Shown piece by piece: positions 1 to 8,298 of a stretch of DNA of 64,000 nucleotides. Made by a program: the position numbers and the translations under genes. Location: positions 1 through 64,000 of the forward strand of contig NZ_JAHYBZ010000007.1 in NCBI RefSeq assembly GCF_019430885.1, in the 5' to 3' direction. Under the pieces are notes generated by a model. That model was not told the origin of the DNA and made no database searches. It saw only the letters and a program-made list of their open reading frames with translations. The stretch's first letter is position 1. Every line of letters begins with the position of its first letter. Origin of the DNA: Roseomonas alba. Lineage in GTDB: Bacteria > Pseudomonadota > Alphaproteobacteria > Acetobacterales > Acetobacteraceae.

Positions 1-999
1 CGTGACCTCCAGCACCTCGATGCCGATCGAGCCGGACACCAGCTCCCCGACCAGGGCCGGCACGCGGATCTGACCGCTCGCACCCTCGCACCGCAACGCC
101 TGCTGGTTGCCGTTGCTCGTGCCCGCGACCGTGAACTCGACATAGGGGCTGCCGTCCGGCCGCGTGCCCCGCCCCGCGACCGCGATGGTCAGCCCGCCCG
201 CGATCGTGGACCACTCATCGGGATGGCCGGTGCCGTCGCCCCAGGGGTTCACCACCTCGTTCAGGGTCAGCGCCGGATCGTAGTCGAGCCGCGGCACGTC
301 GACGGCATCCTCGGCGCGCTGCCCGCGATAGGTGGTGCGGGTGCCGGGCAGCGTGCGCGCCAGGGTCGCGCCCGCAGGCAAGCCGCCGGTGAAGTCCCAG
401 TCCGATTTGTAGGTGCCGAAGCGCACCAGCGTGTGCGCGGGCGCCAGGCGCCGCACCGCGCATTGATGCGGGCCAACTGGCCACAGCTCCAGCGGCACCT
501 CGGTATCGTCCTCGGTGGTGCACTCGACCAGCAGCGTCTCGGGCGAGAGCATGTCCCAGACGAAGGCCTGATCCTCGTCGGTGACGGGGTCCTCGCTGTG
601 GTTCTCGGTGACGTGCGCCCGGTATTCCGTGATGGCCGCGTCGATGCCGAATGCTGCCGCGACCGCGACGAAGTTGGCGGGTGTCTGGTTGCGCTGCTCG
701 GCGATGCGCGCCAGCAGGGCGCCACGACGGCTCGCAACAAGCGCATCCGTCGGCGCGCAGGCATCAGGCAGGCCATAGGCCGCTTCCCAATCCGCCAGCA
801 TCTCCAGCGCCTGCGCCGGGTCGCTTTCGCGTTCGGACAGATCGCCCGTGCGCGCATGCTGGCGCGCCTGCGTCGCGGCGAGCCCGGCCAGCAGGCCGGT
901 CAGGCCGGCATCCGGGTCGCGCGGCCAGGCGAGTCCGCGCGGCAACAGGGCCTGGAGCCCGGCCAGGAATTCGGCATCGCCCAGATCCGCGACGGTCAT
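1..999 (-). CDS. Mu gp48-like tail protein (DUF2313), truncated by window edge
   Basis: An open minus-strand frame runs from the ATG at 999 through position 1 without a stop, so at least 333 codons are present. The ATG overlaps the TGA of the baseplate J gene. The first roughly 190 residues fit the DUF2313/YmfQ (Mu gp48) family by position and composition: short acidic start, helical N-terminal part, then a mixed beta part. The remaining part (from about residue 195) looks like a beta-rich appendage domain with a Pro-Trp-Gly-Asp-Gly segment. In Mu this protein joins the baseplate wedge to the tail fibre, so the fibre gene should follow to the left. The frame assignment is secure; the family name is inferred largely from gene order. 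Confidence 0.8.
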   Translation of the reverse strand, partial: MTVADLGDAEFLAGLQALLPRGLAWPRDPDAGLTGLLAGLAATQARQHARTGDLSERESDPAQALEMLADWEAAYGLPDACAPTDALVASRRGALLARIAEQRNQTPANFVAVAAAFGIDAAITEYRAHVTENHSEDPVTDEDQAFVWDMLSPETLLVECTTEDDTEVPLELWPVGPHQCAVRRLAPAHTLVRFGTYKSDWDFTGGLPAGATLARTLPGTRTTYRGQRAEDAVDVPRLDYDPALTLNEVVNPWGDGTGHPDEWSTIAGGLTIAVAGRGTRPDGSPYVEFTVAGTSNGNQQALRCEGASGQIRVPALVGELVSGSIGIEVLEVT

Positions 1000-2051
1000 G
1001 GGAAGGTCACCGTGCCGAGGATGGCAAGCGCACCTGCGGCCTGCGTCACGTCGCCGGACGGCACGGTCATGGTGTGCCAGGTCTCGCCCGCCGCACGGCT
1101 GACCGCCTCGATCAGGCGGGATCGGCGGATGGTCCCGCCGGGTACGGCATCGCGCTGGATCTGCGCCGCCAGTTCCGCCTGGATCGCCCCGCGCACCGCA
1201 GCCGTATCCGGGTCGAGGCCCGTGATCGTGACGTTGATCGGCGCGGCGCTGGGCGCGAAGACCAGGCAGTTCGCGGTCACGGGGCGCCGCGCGTCGATAT
1301 GCGCCTGCACCGGCGTGATATCGCCGGCATCGGGGAAGATGTCGTCGCGATCGTCCATCACGAAGGCGACGTCCACCGTGCCCAGGCCACGGCGCAGGGG
1401 CAGGCACCAGGCGCGAGTGACGCCCGGCATCTCGAGCGTCCAGGCGACGTAGTCGTGTGCCGCCCCCCCGGCCGGCGGGCTGGACAGCCGCGCGATCAGG
1501 CGTTCGCGCAGCGCGCTGTCGGATTCCGCCGGGCCGCCGCCGGTCAGGCCGTCGGCATCCACCGTGGCCGTCCCGGTGACGCCGGGAATGGCGGTGGCGA
1601 AGGTCAGCGCCGCGCCGGCATCGAGATTGCCCGCGATGCCCGGACCCTGCGCCAACAGCGACAGGGCGGCGGTGCCGGAAGCGATGCTTGTCGCGGCCGT
1701 GACGGCATAGACGACGCCGTCGCTGCGCGTCAGCGTCACCCCGGCCGGGATCGGCGTGCCGTTGCTGCCCGTTGCGACCGCAAGGCCGCCCGCGGCCGTG
1801 GCAGGCTTGCGCTGGATGCCGACAAGCCGGCACCAGCGGTCGAGATACACGCCTTCCGCCGTGGCCGGGATGACCTGCCGCGCGATCCAGTCGAGATAGC
1901 CGTACTGATGGTGCGCGAGGGCCGCCGCGGCATCGGCCAGCACGCGCGCCATGGCGCGCCGCAGGGCGGGGTCGGTGCCCGCCAGGCGGGACGCGATGTC
2001 CGCCCGCGACTGGACGCGCAGGGCCGAAAGGGTCGGGCGTTCGAAGCTCAC
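996..2051 (-). CDS. Baseplate J-like protein (Mu gp47 type)
   Basis: A 351-residue wedge component of the contractile-tail baseplate. The start is taken as the GTG at 2051, which overlaps the upstream TGA (GTGA junction); the longer frame to 2288 is arginine-rich shadow. The N-terminal half has the family pattern of a helical stretch (residues about 15-60) followed by the Asp-Arg-Trp-Cys segment and a Gly/Ala-rich beta domain with Thr-Gly-Ser-Asn-Gly-Thr. The C-terminal half has the usual alpha/beta repeats with an Arg-Leu-Ile-Glu-Ala-Val motif near the end. It sits between gp46-like and gp48-like genes exactly as in phage Mu. Confidence 0.93.
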   Translation of the reverse strand: MSFERPTLSALRVQSRADIASRLAGTDPALRRAMARVLADAAAALAHHQYGYLDWIARQVIPATAEGVYLDRWCRLVGIQRKPATAAGGLAVATGSNGTPIPAGVTLTRSDGVVYAVTAATSIASGTAALSLLAQGPGIAGNLDAGAALTFATAIPGVTGTATVDADGLTGGGPAESDSALRERLIARLSSPPAGGAAHDYVAWTLEMPGVTRAWCLPLRRGLGTVDVAFVMDDRDDIFPDAGDITPVQAHIDARRPVTANCLVFAPSAAPINVTITGLDPDTAAVRGAIQAELAAQIQRDAVPGGTIRRSRLIEAVSRAAGETWHTMTVPSGDVTQAAGALAILGTVTFP

Positions 2052-2521
2052 CGCGTGGCCTCCGCGTTCCACTGCACCGTGAATTCCTCCCGCGCCGTGC
2101 GGCCGGCGATGCGACGTTCGATGGTGACGAGCAGGTGCAGGTGATCCCCGCGATCCCCGCCCCAGGCGGCGGAGACGGTGACGGCGGCGGCGACGCCATC
2201 GGTCACCATCCAGCCCAGCGCGTCGCGCGCGTAGGTCTCGGCCCGGCGGCGGGTTTCCTCGGTGCGTTTCGCGCGGGCCAGCAGCCACAGGCGCGACCCG
2301 ATCGGGTCAGCGGTTTCGCCGTCGGCCGGCGTGTCGCCCCACCAGCCCCGGCGGTCGTCGGTGCCGTCCGGGATGTCGTCATCCGGCCGGGCCAGCGCGT
2401 CGCTGAACAGGCTGATCAGCACGGCGGTGCGCAGGCCGTCGTCACGCACCAGGTCGCCATTGGCGACGGCGATGTCGGCGCGCGCGAGAAGCGGGTCCCA
2501 GGCCAGGGCGATGTCGGTCAT
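2048..2521 (-). CDS. Mu gp46-like baseplate protein
   Basis: A 157-residue protein of the phage GP46/P2 gpW-like class, a small wedge protein. The N-terminal segment has the typical pattern of an Asp-Ile-Ala-Leu strand, Asp-Gly-Leu-Arg-Thr-Ala-Val helix and a Trp-Trp-Gly-Asp motif around residue 60. It overlaps both neighbours by four bases (ATGA with the spike gene upstream, GTGA with baseplate J downstream), which indicates translational coupling in one late operon. Confidence 0.88.
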   Translation of the reverse strand: MTDIALAWDPLLARADIAVANGDLVRDDGLRTAVLISLFSDALARPDDDIPDGTDDRRGWWGDTPADGETADPIGSRLWLLARAKRTEETRRRAETYARDALGWMVTDGVAAAVTVSAAWGGDRGDHLHLLVTIERRIAGRTAREEFTVQWNAEATR

Positions 2522-2997
2522 ACGGGCGGGTCCGTCTGGGCACCGCCGCGCACGACGCCGCCATGGACGTGGCTGTCGCCGATGTCCTTCCCGTTGTGGG
2601 TCAGGCCGGCCGAGGTGATGGCGATGGTGCCGCCGGCGGTGATCTCGATATCGCCGGTGCTGACGATGGTCAGCTTGACCGCGCCGGAGACGGTGATGCC
2701 ATCGCCGTTCATCACGACCTGCTGGCCGCGCTTGTCGCGGATGGCGATGTCGCCGGCGCCGAGGCCTGGGGCACGCAGCGCGGCATCGTCCGCCTGCAGT
2801 GCGACCAGATGGTCGGGCCCGCCGATCTGGAGGACCAGCACATCCGCGCCGGATTCCGGGATGGCGGACATGCCCATGGGCAGCAGGATCTCGACACGGC
2901 TGCGCAGCTCGCCATCGGCCATGTCGACCTCGGCAAGCGTGCGCCCGCCCCGGATGCGCGCGCTGCGCACCCGGCCGCGGGAAATCATGTCGGTCAT
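2518..2997 (-). CDS. Baseplate spike / assembly protein (Mu gp45 type)
   Basis: A 159-residue central spike. The N-terminal part (residues 8-70) is an OB-fold-like domain; residues 80-135 form regularly alternating beta segments expected of a triple-stranded beta-helix. Near the tip is His-Val-His (H143, H145). In P2 gpV and Mu gp45, such an HxH pair from three chains binds a single iron ion at the membrane-piercing apex. The ATG at 2997 follows the hub gene stop by two bases. Family membership is well supported by length, tip motif and gene order. Confidence 0.92.
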   Translation of the reverse strand: MTDMISRGRVRSARIRGGRTLAEVDMADGELRSRVEILLPMGMSAIPESGADVLVLQIGGPDHLVALQADDAALRAPGLGAGDIAIRDKRGQQVVMNGDGITVSGAVKLTIVSTGDIEITAGGTIAITSAGLTHNGKDIGDSHVHGGVVRGGAQTDPPV

Positions 2998-2999
2998 GT

Positions 3000-4142
3000 T
3001 CAGAGCCTTCCGGAACCCGCGACGACGTCGGACCAGGACGCGCCCGCCCCGCCGCCGCGCCCGCTGCGCGCGGGCTTGAGCGGTTCGGGCAGCATCGCTT
3101 CCTTGGGCGTCAGGGTCAGGCGCGTGCGACGCCCGTCCTGGCCCAGGGAGAATTCGGTGCCGATCACCAGCAGGTCGTGATCGAGGCGCAGCCAGTCGGC
3201 CTTGATCTTCACCAGCTCATTCAGCCGCCACAGCGCGCCATCCGCCTTGCGCCAGCCCTGCACCGTCGCATCTACCTGCAGCGACTTCGCCCGGGCCGTC
3301 GCCGCCGCCCAGACCGCGCGCTGCTGCGCGAAGGCGGTGTCCCCTGCCCCTTCGGCGCGGAAGATCCGCGGGCGGTATCGCGGTACGTCCGGGTCGGTCG
3401 CGATGCCGGTGACGGACACCTGCACGCCGGCATTCGGCTGCTCGGCTTCCTCGTTGTCGCCGGCATCGCCATCGCCGTCCCGCGCGACCGCCGCGCCGGT
3501 CTGCCGCTGCGTCATGGACACGTACCGGCTGAAGCGTTTCGACACGTCGATCCGCGCCGAGGCCGCGAGGAGGTTCCGCCCGAGTTCGAGGCTGCCGGCC
3601 GCGCGCCGCTCCCCCGCGCGCGCCAGCACCAGGCGCCCGCGTTCATCGTCGTGGCAGATCACGCCGCGCAGGCGTCCCAGCCGTTCGATGGTGCGCCAGG
3701 CGGTGTCGGTCTTGTCCTTCGCCTCGACCCCGAAGGGCGCGCCGTCCGGCGCTTCGGTGACGACCTCGATCCCGAAGGGCTGCGACAGGGCGCGGGCAAT
3801 AGCGACCAGCGTGGACCCACGGAATTCGGTGCCGCGCAGCTCGGGCGTGCAGTCCACCAGGTCGCAGGTGCGGCTGCGGCCGCGGATGCGCACGCGATGG
3901 CTGCGCGCGTCGGTTTCCGGTTCGACCACGTCGACATAGCCGGTCAGGACAGGGTCGCTGCCGAGGCGGATCTCGACCTCGGCAAAGGGCAGGATGCGCC
4001 AGGCATCGGTGCGGCCAGGCCAGCGTTCGGACACCGACAGATCGAAATCGCCGGCCGCGCGGTCCATGGACCGGGTGACGCGGAAGTCGGTCCAGCCGCC
4101 ATAGATGCTGCCGCCGATGAGGAGGTCGACGGTGTCGGTCAT
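3000..4142 (-). CDS. Baseplate hub protein (Mu gp44/gpP, T4 gp27-like)
   Basis: A 380-residue hub protein that would trimerise above the spike. The ATG at 4142 overlaps the TGA of the preceding small gene; a start nine bases earlier is possible but less coupled. The sequence shows the family layout: N-terminal beta barrel with Ile-Gly-Gly-Ser-Ile-Tyr, a long Phe-Asp-Leu-Ser-Val strand, a second barrel with Arg-Gly-Arg-Ser-Arg-Thr-Cys-Asp-Leu-Val-Asp, and a C-terminal basic tail of Gly and Arg. The Cys-Asp-Leu-Val-Asp-Cys segment is typical of Mu P-like proteins. Confidence 0.9.
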   Translation of the reverse strand: MTDTVDLLIGGSIYGGWTDFRVTRSMDRAAGDFDLSVSERWPGRTDAWRILPFAEVEIRLGSDPVLTGYVDVVEPETDARSHRVRIRGRSRTCDLVDCTPELRGTEFRGSTLVAIARALSQPFGIEVVTEAPDGAPFGVEAKDKTDTAWRTIERLGRLRGVICHDDERGRLVLARAGERRAAGSLELGRNLLAASARIDVSKRFSRYVSMTQRQTGAAVARDGDGDAGDNEEAEQPNAGVQVSVTGIATDPDVPRYRPRIFRAEGAGDTAFAQQRAVWAAATARAKSLQVDATVQGWRKADGALWRLNELVKIKADWLRLDHDLLVIGTEFSLGQDGRRTRLTLTPKEAMLPEPLKPARSGRGGGAGASWSDVVAGSGRL

Positions 4143-4402
4143 GCATCGCACCGCGTGAGGATCGTGTCGACGACATGGTCCGCGACATAGGGGATGACGG
4201 GCCCGCCATCCTCGATCGCGATGGCACCCCGGGCCTCGAGCTCGTTCAGAAGCCGATCCGTCGCATGCTGCGTGATGGTGATCAGGATCTCGAGGTCGGC
4301 GACGGCGCGGCCGGACAGGTCGGCACCGATCAGAGCATCCGTGATGCGGATCAGATCCGCGTCGTCGAAGGGCTGTGGCGCCGCGATGATCGGGTCAGCC
4401 AT
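4139..4402 (-). CDS. Small protein between gp43- and gp44-like genes
   Basis: An 87-residue acidic protein overlapping the gp43-like gene by eight bases and the hub gene by four. Its predicted layout of three helices followed by a short hairpin (Leu-Leu-Asn-Glu-Leu-Glu-Ala-Arg-Gly-Ala-Ile with a turn) resembles a compact winged-helix fold, but I recognise no family. Mu has no gene at this place, so it is an insertion relative to Mu. The tight coupling suggests a tail assembly role rather than regulation. Confidence 0.75.
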   Translation of the reverse strand: MADPIIAAPQPFDDADLIRITDALIGADLSGRAVADLEILITITQHATDRLLNELEARGAIAIEDGGPVIPYVADHVVDTILTRCDA

Positions 4403-5690
4403 CCCGCAGCATCCTCCCTTCCGCCGGCATGAACAGCGGGTGCGGCACGCCGTTCAGCGCCACCAGCGCATCCGCCTGCCCCGCCCCGCCATACAGACGC
4501 TGCGCCAGCGCCGCCGCCGGCAGCACGCCGGGCAGCGCATAGGCCGCGATGCGCGGAAGCTGCGCCGCGCGATCCGTCAGGTCCGCCTGCACCGCCGCCG
4601 CCAGCGCGCGCCAGCCCGCGAACAGCGCGTCCTGCCCCGCATCCGCCGCCGCATCGCTGCGCGCCTCGATCAGGTCCATCAGCGAATCCCGCGCCGCGAG
4701 CGCCGCATCCGCGCTGGGCCACGCCGCCTGCGATGCCGCCTGCGCCGCCGCCACGACCGCCGCATCCATCGCGAGGCCATGCGCCGACACCAGCGCCGCC
4801 TGTTCCGTCGCGTCCGCGCTGAACGGCACCGGCAGCGCCGCCGCGGTGACCAGCACCTGGAATGGCTCGGCCGCCGGTTCGGCATCGCTGCGGCTGACGA
4901 TCGCCACGCCATCATCCAGCGCATCGACCGGCAGCGGGTCCGCATCCACCACCGCGAGGTAGGGAGCGGTCAGATCCCCCGCGACGCTGTCCGGGTCGGT
5001 GAAGGGGTTGTCGGCGAGATCCTCGATCGCCGCGACAATGCCCAGCACGTCATACAGCGGCAGCGCCAGCAGCCCGTCCGTCAGGTCGCTGACCAGGTCC
5101 GACGCGAAGCCGAGCAGCACGCCTTGCGCGAAGCCGAGCAGATCCCCCCGCGCCGCCGTGACGATGGCATAGGCGGTCTTCGCCAGCTTCATCACGCGCT
5201 TCGCGGTGCTGATGACCTGGCCGAGCGTGTCGTTGCGCTCGGTCGGGCTCGCTTCCTGCCCGGCGTCGACGAAGACCAGGTCGAAGGTGCAGAACCGGCC
5301 TTCCTTGTTGCTCTCGCGATAGGAGACGGAGACGCAGCGCGCCTGCTTCTCCCCCAGGAAGGGATGCACCAGCGTGCCGGGTTCGTTGCTGGCGCCGCAG
5401 GCCTCGACCAGGGCATCGCGGTCGGTGAAGTAGTCGTCGCCGATGACGTAGCCTGTGATGCGCCAGCGCTGCGTGGACCGGCCGAGGTCCTCGGTGAACC
5501 CCTTGTCTCGCAGCGGGAATTCGAACTCCGCAACGCGGCGGCCGTCATCGGCGGTGTGGTCGACCACCTTGAACGCCGCGCCACGAAAGGATGCGGCGCG
5601 ATAGGCCGCGCGCCAGCCGGCGAGCCCGCCCGTACCGGCGGCGAGCACGCCGGAGGCTAGGTTCTGCGCGCGGCCAAGGAGGTCTGACAT
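4395..5690 (-). CDS. DNA circularisation/tail protein N-terminal family (Mu gp43, N)
   Basis: A 431-residue protein. Residues about 20-140 match the DNA_circ_N family: Trp-Arg-Ala-Ala-Tyr-Arg-Ala-Ala-Ser-Phe-Arg-Gly, then Arg-Arg-Val-Ala-Glu-Phe-Glu-Phe-Pro, Gly-Tyr-Val-Ile-Gly-Asp-Asp-Tyr and Leu-Val-His-Pro-Phe-Leu-Gly. The middle is Ala-rich and helical. The C-terminal 40 residues resemble a LysM-like tail-X motif (Gly-Ala-Gly-Gln-Ala-Asp-Ala-Leu-Val-Ala-Leu-Asn). In Mu-type tails this protein is part of the baseplate hub; the historical circularisation name comes from early annotation. The ATG shares its A with the tape-measure stop (TGATG). Confidence 0.9.
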   Translation of the reverse strand: MSDLLGRAQNLASGVLAAGTGGLAGWRAAYRAASFRGAAFKVVDHTADDGRRVAEFEFPLRDKGFTEDLGRSTQRWRITGYVIGDDYFTDRDALVEACGASNEPGTLVHPFLGEKQARCVSVSYRESNKEGRFCTFDLVFVDAGQEASPTERNDTLGQVISTAKRVMKLAKTAYAIVTAARGDLLGFAQGVLLGFASDLVSDLTDGLLALPLYDVLGIVAAIEDLADNPFTDPDSVAGDLTAPYLAVVDADPLPVDALDDGVAIVSRSDAEPAAEPFQVLVTAAALPVPFSADATEQAALVSAHGLAMDAAVVAAAQAASQAAWPSADAALAARDSLMDLIEARSDAAADAGQDALFAGWRALAAAVQADLTDRAAQLPRIAAYALPGVLPAAALAQRLYGGAGQADALVALNGVPHPLFMPAEGRMLRDG

Positions 5691-7531
5691 CAGAATGCGC
5701 CCATGGTGGCGTAGCCGACGTCCAGCTCGGGCTGGCGCACGCCGGTGCCCTGCGCGTCCGCGTCCACGCGCGCGCCGCGCGGCACGTTGTCGAAGGACAT
5801 GCGCACCCGCACCTCCCCCTGCGGGGCCGCCGCCGCCGAGGCGGGCGCCGATTGCTGGCGATACAGCGGCTCAAACGCCGGCCGCCCAGTATCGGGGTCG
5901 ATCGCCGGACCGCCATAGAAGCCGCCCGCAGCTCCGGATCGGCCGAGCCCCTGCCCCTGCGGTGCCAGCGGCCCGCTGCCGCCCGCGGTGCGGCCTGACC
6001 CGCGTTCCGGAAGGATCGCCGCCAGGGCCTGCGCGCCGGCCACCACGGCATTGACGATGGGTTCGATCACCGCCCAGGCGGCCGTGAAGGCGGAGGACAC
6101 GCCCGACCACAGCGACCGGAAGAAGCCTTCGATCGGCGCCCAGGCTTCCATCAGCCCGCCCGCCAGCGTGCTGAAGGCGTCGCCCAGCCATTGCACCTGT
6201 TCGGACGCCATGAAGCGCCCGACCGCGTCCCCTATCCCGGTCCACAGCCGTTCGAAGAAGCCGGCCAGCGCGTCCCACCCCGCGGCGATCCCGCGCCCCA
6301 GGGCGGCGAAGACGTCGCGCAGCCACACCACCTGTTCGGAATTCGCGAAGCGGCTGACGGCGCTGCTGATGCCGTCCCAGATCCCCTGGAAGAAGCCGAC
6401 GATATCGTCCCAGTAGAGGTAGATCGCCGCCGCCGCGAGGCCGATGGCCGCGACCGCCGCGCCGATCGGGTTGGTCAGCAGCGCCGCGGTCAGCGTGGCG
6501 ATGGCGGCGAGCAGCGGTCCGGTGATGACGGCGATGACGCCCACGATGACCCCACGCCATCCGCCGATGGCATCGAAGACACGCTGCGCGACGGACAGGA
6601 ACTGGCTCAGGCCTTCCCGCACCTGCGTGAAGTCGATCCGCTGGACCCATTCGGCGACCCCTTCGATCCAGCCGCGGACGTTGGTCGCCACCAGGTCGCG
6701 GTTGCTGGCGATCCAGGTGGCGAACTGCCCGAACAGCGGGGCGAGCACGGGGGCCAACTGCACGGCGATGGCGTTGCGCACGCCCAGCAGGCTGTGCCGC
6801 ACCTCGTTCATGCCGTCGCCGACCTCGTCGAGCGCGCCCACCGATTGTCCGGTGATCTGCCCGTCCAGTTCCCGCCAGCGGTCGGTCTGTTCCCGCAACC
6901 CCGCCGCGCCGGCCGCGAGGGCGGTGATCAGCGGCCCGCCGGCCCGGCCGAACACCGTCATCGCGATGCGCGTGCGCACGGCGGCATTCTCGTTCCGTTG
7001 CATCGCCTGCGCGAGCTGCGGCAGGACATCGGCGGCGGAACGCACCTGCCCGTTGGCGCCGCGCAGGCTGATGCCCAGGCGGGCGAACAGCCCGGCCAGG
7101 GCCTGGTTGCGCCCGGCCGCGGCATCCCCCAGGCCGCGGTTCAACTTCTCCATCGCGCCAGCGAACTGCTCGCTGTTCACCCCCGCCTGCTCGAAGGCGA
7201 AGCCGTAAGCCTGGATATCCTCCGCCGACATGCCCAGCCGTTCGGACAGGTCGGACAGGGCGCCGCCGGCATCGACGGCCGCGTTCATGGCCGCGACCAG
7301 GCCGGCCCCCAGGCCGACCCCGATGCCACCGCCCACCACGGCCAGCCGCGCGGCCGACCCGGCCAAGGCGCCGAAGCTGCGCTGCACGCCGAGCGCCGCG
7401 GCGCGAATGCGTTCCATGCCGGACATGCCGGCGATGGCGCGCAGCCGGGCAGAGATGACGGCGAGAGGGCCGGCGGTGCGATCGTCGACGGTGATGACCG
7501 CCTGGAACTGCCGGCTGGTCGTGCCGCTCAT
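5690..7531 (-). CDS. Tail tape measure protein (Mu gp42 type)
   Basis: A 613-residue tape measure that sets tail length and is threaded through the tail tube. The start is the ATG at 7531, preceded by an AAGGGAC ribosome-binding site; 13 extra codons upstream are judged non-coding. The N-terminus (residues 1-120) has the conserved helical start with Leu-Arg-Ala-Ile-Ala-Gly. The middle contains several hydrophobic, membrane-like segments (about 330-400), followed by three related repeats built around Trp-Asp, Phe-Phe and Trp-Leu-(Arg/Gly)-Asp, spaced roughly 40 residues apart. It ends four residues after a Gly-Tyr-Ala-Thr-Met-Gly segment, at a TGATG junction with the gp43-like gene. Confidence 0.92.
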   Translation of the reverse strand: MSGTTSRQFQAVITVDDRTAGPLAVISARLRAIAGMSGMERIRAAALGVQRSFGALAGSAARLAVVGGGIGVGLGAGLVAAMNAAVDAGGALSDLSERLGMSAEDIQAYGFAFEQAGVNSEQFAGAMEKLNRGLGDAAAGRNQALAGLFARLGISLRGANGQVRSAADVLPQLAQAMQRNENAAVRTRIAMTVFGRAGGPLITALAAGAAGLREQTDRWRELDGQITGQSVGALDEVGDGMNEVRHSLLGVRNAIAVQLAPVLAPLFGQFATWIASNRDLVATNVRGWIEGVAEWVQRIDFTQVREGLSQFLSVAQRVFDAIGGWRGVIVGVIAVITGPLLAAIATLTAALLTNPIGAAVAAIGLAAAAIYLYWDDIVGFFQGIWDGISSAVSRFANSEQVVWLRDVFAALGRGIAAGWDALAGFFERLWTGIGDAVGRFMASEQVQWLGDAFSTLAGGLMEAWAPIEGFFRSLWSGVSSAFTAAWAVIEPIVNAVVAGAQALAAILPERGSGRTAGGSGPLAPQGQGLGRSGAAGGFYGGPAIDPDTGRPAFEPLYRQQSAPASAAAAPQGEVRVRMSFDNVPRGARVDADAQGTGVRQPELDVGYATMGAF

Positions 7532-7596
7532 GCGCTGTCCCTTGCGGTTGGGCGCGCCGATGCGGTCCAATCGGCACGGGAATGCCGGAGGATGCT

Positions 7597-7938
7597 ATGC
7601 GCGCGGTTGTGGTGGTGCTGGCGGGGCTGTGCCTGCCGGTGGCGGGACAGGCCCAGACGGCGGAGATGCCGAACTACGATGTGGAACGGCAATGCCGCCG
7701 CATCGCGGCCATCGGGGGCAACTACTCGGAAGCGATGTACGGAGCCTGCTTTGACAGTGAGCAGTCGTCCTACGACAACGTGAAGCTGCGCTGGAGCGCG
7801 TTACCCGAAAGCATCCGACGCCAATGCGATCGCATCGCGCGCGTTGGGGGGCCAGGCAGCTATTCGATGCTGGAAGCCTGCGTCCAAAGCGAGGAATCGG
7901 CCGGACGGCAGAACCAGCAGCGGCAGTTTCGGCGCTGA
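7597..7938 (+). CDS. Small secreted Cys-repeat protein, cargo gene in the tail module
   Basis: A 113-residue protein on the strand opposite to the tail genes. The start is the ATG at 7597 because GGAGG lies five bases upstream; an in-frame ATG at 7582 has no such site. Residues 1-21 form a classical signal peptide ending near Ala-Gln-Ala-Gln. The mature part holds two copies of a unit with Gln-Cys-x-Arg-Ile-Ala-x-(Ile/Val)-Gly-Gly and a second Cys 16-17 residues later, so two disulfide-linked hairpins are likely. I recognise no characterised family. Position and orientation fit a lysogenic-conversion (moron) gene. Confidence 0.75.
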   Translation: MRAVVVVLAGLCLPVAGQAQTAEMPNYDVERQCRRIAAIGGNYSEAMYGACFDSEQSSYDNVKLRWSALPESIRRQCDRIARVGGPGSYSMLEACVQSEESAGRQNQQRQFRR

Positions 7939-7959
7939 CGATCACGGAAGGGCAACGCG

Positions 7960-8298
7960 ATGGAATTCACGTTCCTGGTGTCCGGCAGCCAGCCGGAGCC
8001 ATACCGCGTGGTTTTCACCGTCGACGGGGCCGACGCGACCGCACTGTGCACCTGCCCCGCCGGCGCTTTCGACAGGGCCTGCAAGCACCGCATCGGTCTG
8101 CTGCAAGGCGACATCAGCCGCCTCGCCAGCGCCAACCCCGATGATCTGGCGGCCCTCGCGACAGCGATGGAGGGCACCGATATCCTGGAAGCCATGCGGT
8201 TTCTGGACGAGGCCGAAGACCGGCTCGAAGCCGCGAAGACGGCAGTCGCGGAGGCGAAACGCCGGCTGGCGCGCGCGATGGGGCGGGATGCCGATTAG
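7960..8298 (+). CDS. SWIM-type zinc finger protein, cargo gene
   Basis: A 112-residue protein following the secreted protein by 21 bases, so both probably share a transcript. Residues 30-45 contain Cys-x-Cys-x8-Cys-x-His, the SWIM zinc-binding signature. The domain is preceded by a beta-rich start with Phe-Thr-Phe-Leu-Val-Ser-Gly and followed by a long charged helix (about residues 75-108) that could be a coiled coil. SWIM domains mediate DNA or protein contacts; the partner here is unknown. Its TAG stop overlaps the end of the frameshifted chaperone reading frame on the other strand. Confidence 0.8.
   Translation: MEFTFLVSGSQPEPYRVVFTVDGADATALCTCPAGAFDRACKHRIGLLQGDISRLASANPDDLAALATAMEGTDILEAMRFLDEAEDRLEAAKTAVAEAKRRLARAMGRDAD

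Noticed and set aside
267..857. Minus-strand 196-codon frame
   Set aside because: Shadow of the real gp48-like frame, which starts at 999 and runs off the left edge.
223..1452. Long plus-strand open frame over the gp48- and gp47-like genes
   Set aside because: Arg/Gly/Ala-rich with no domain; it mirrors the minus-strand structural genes, which match known families.
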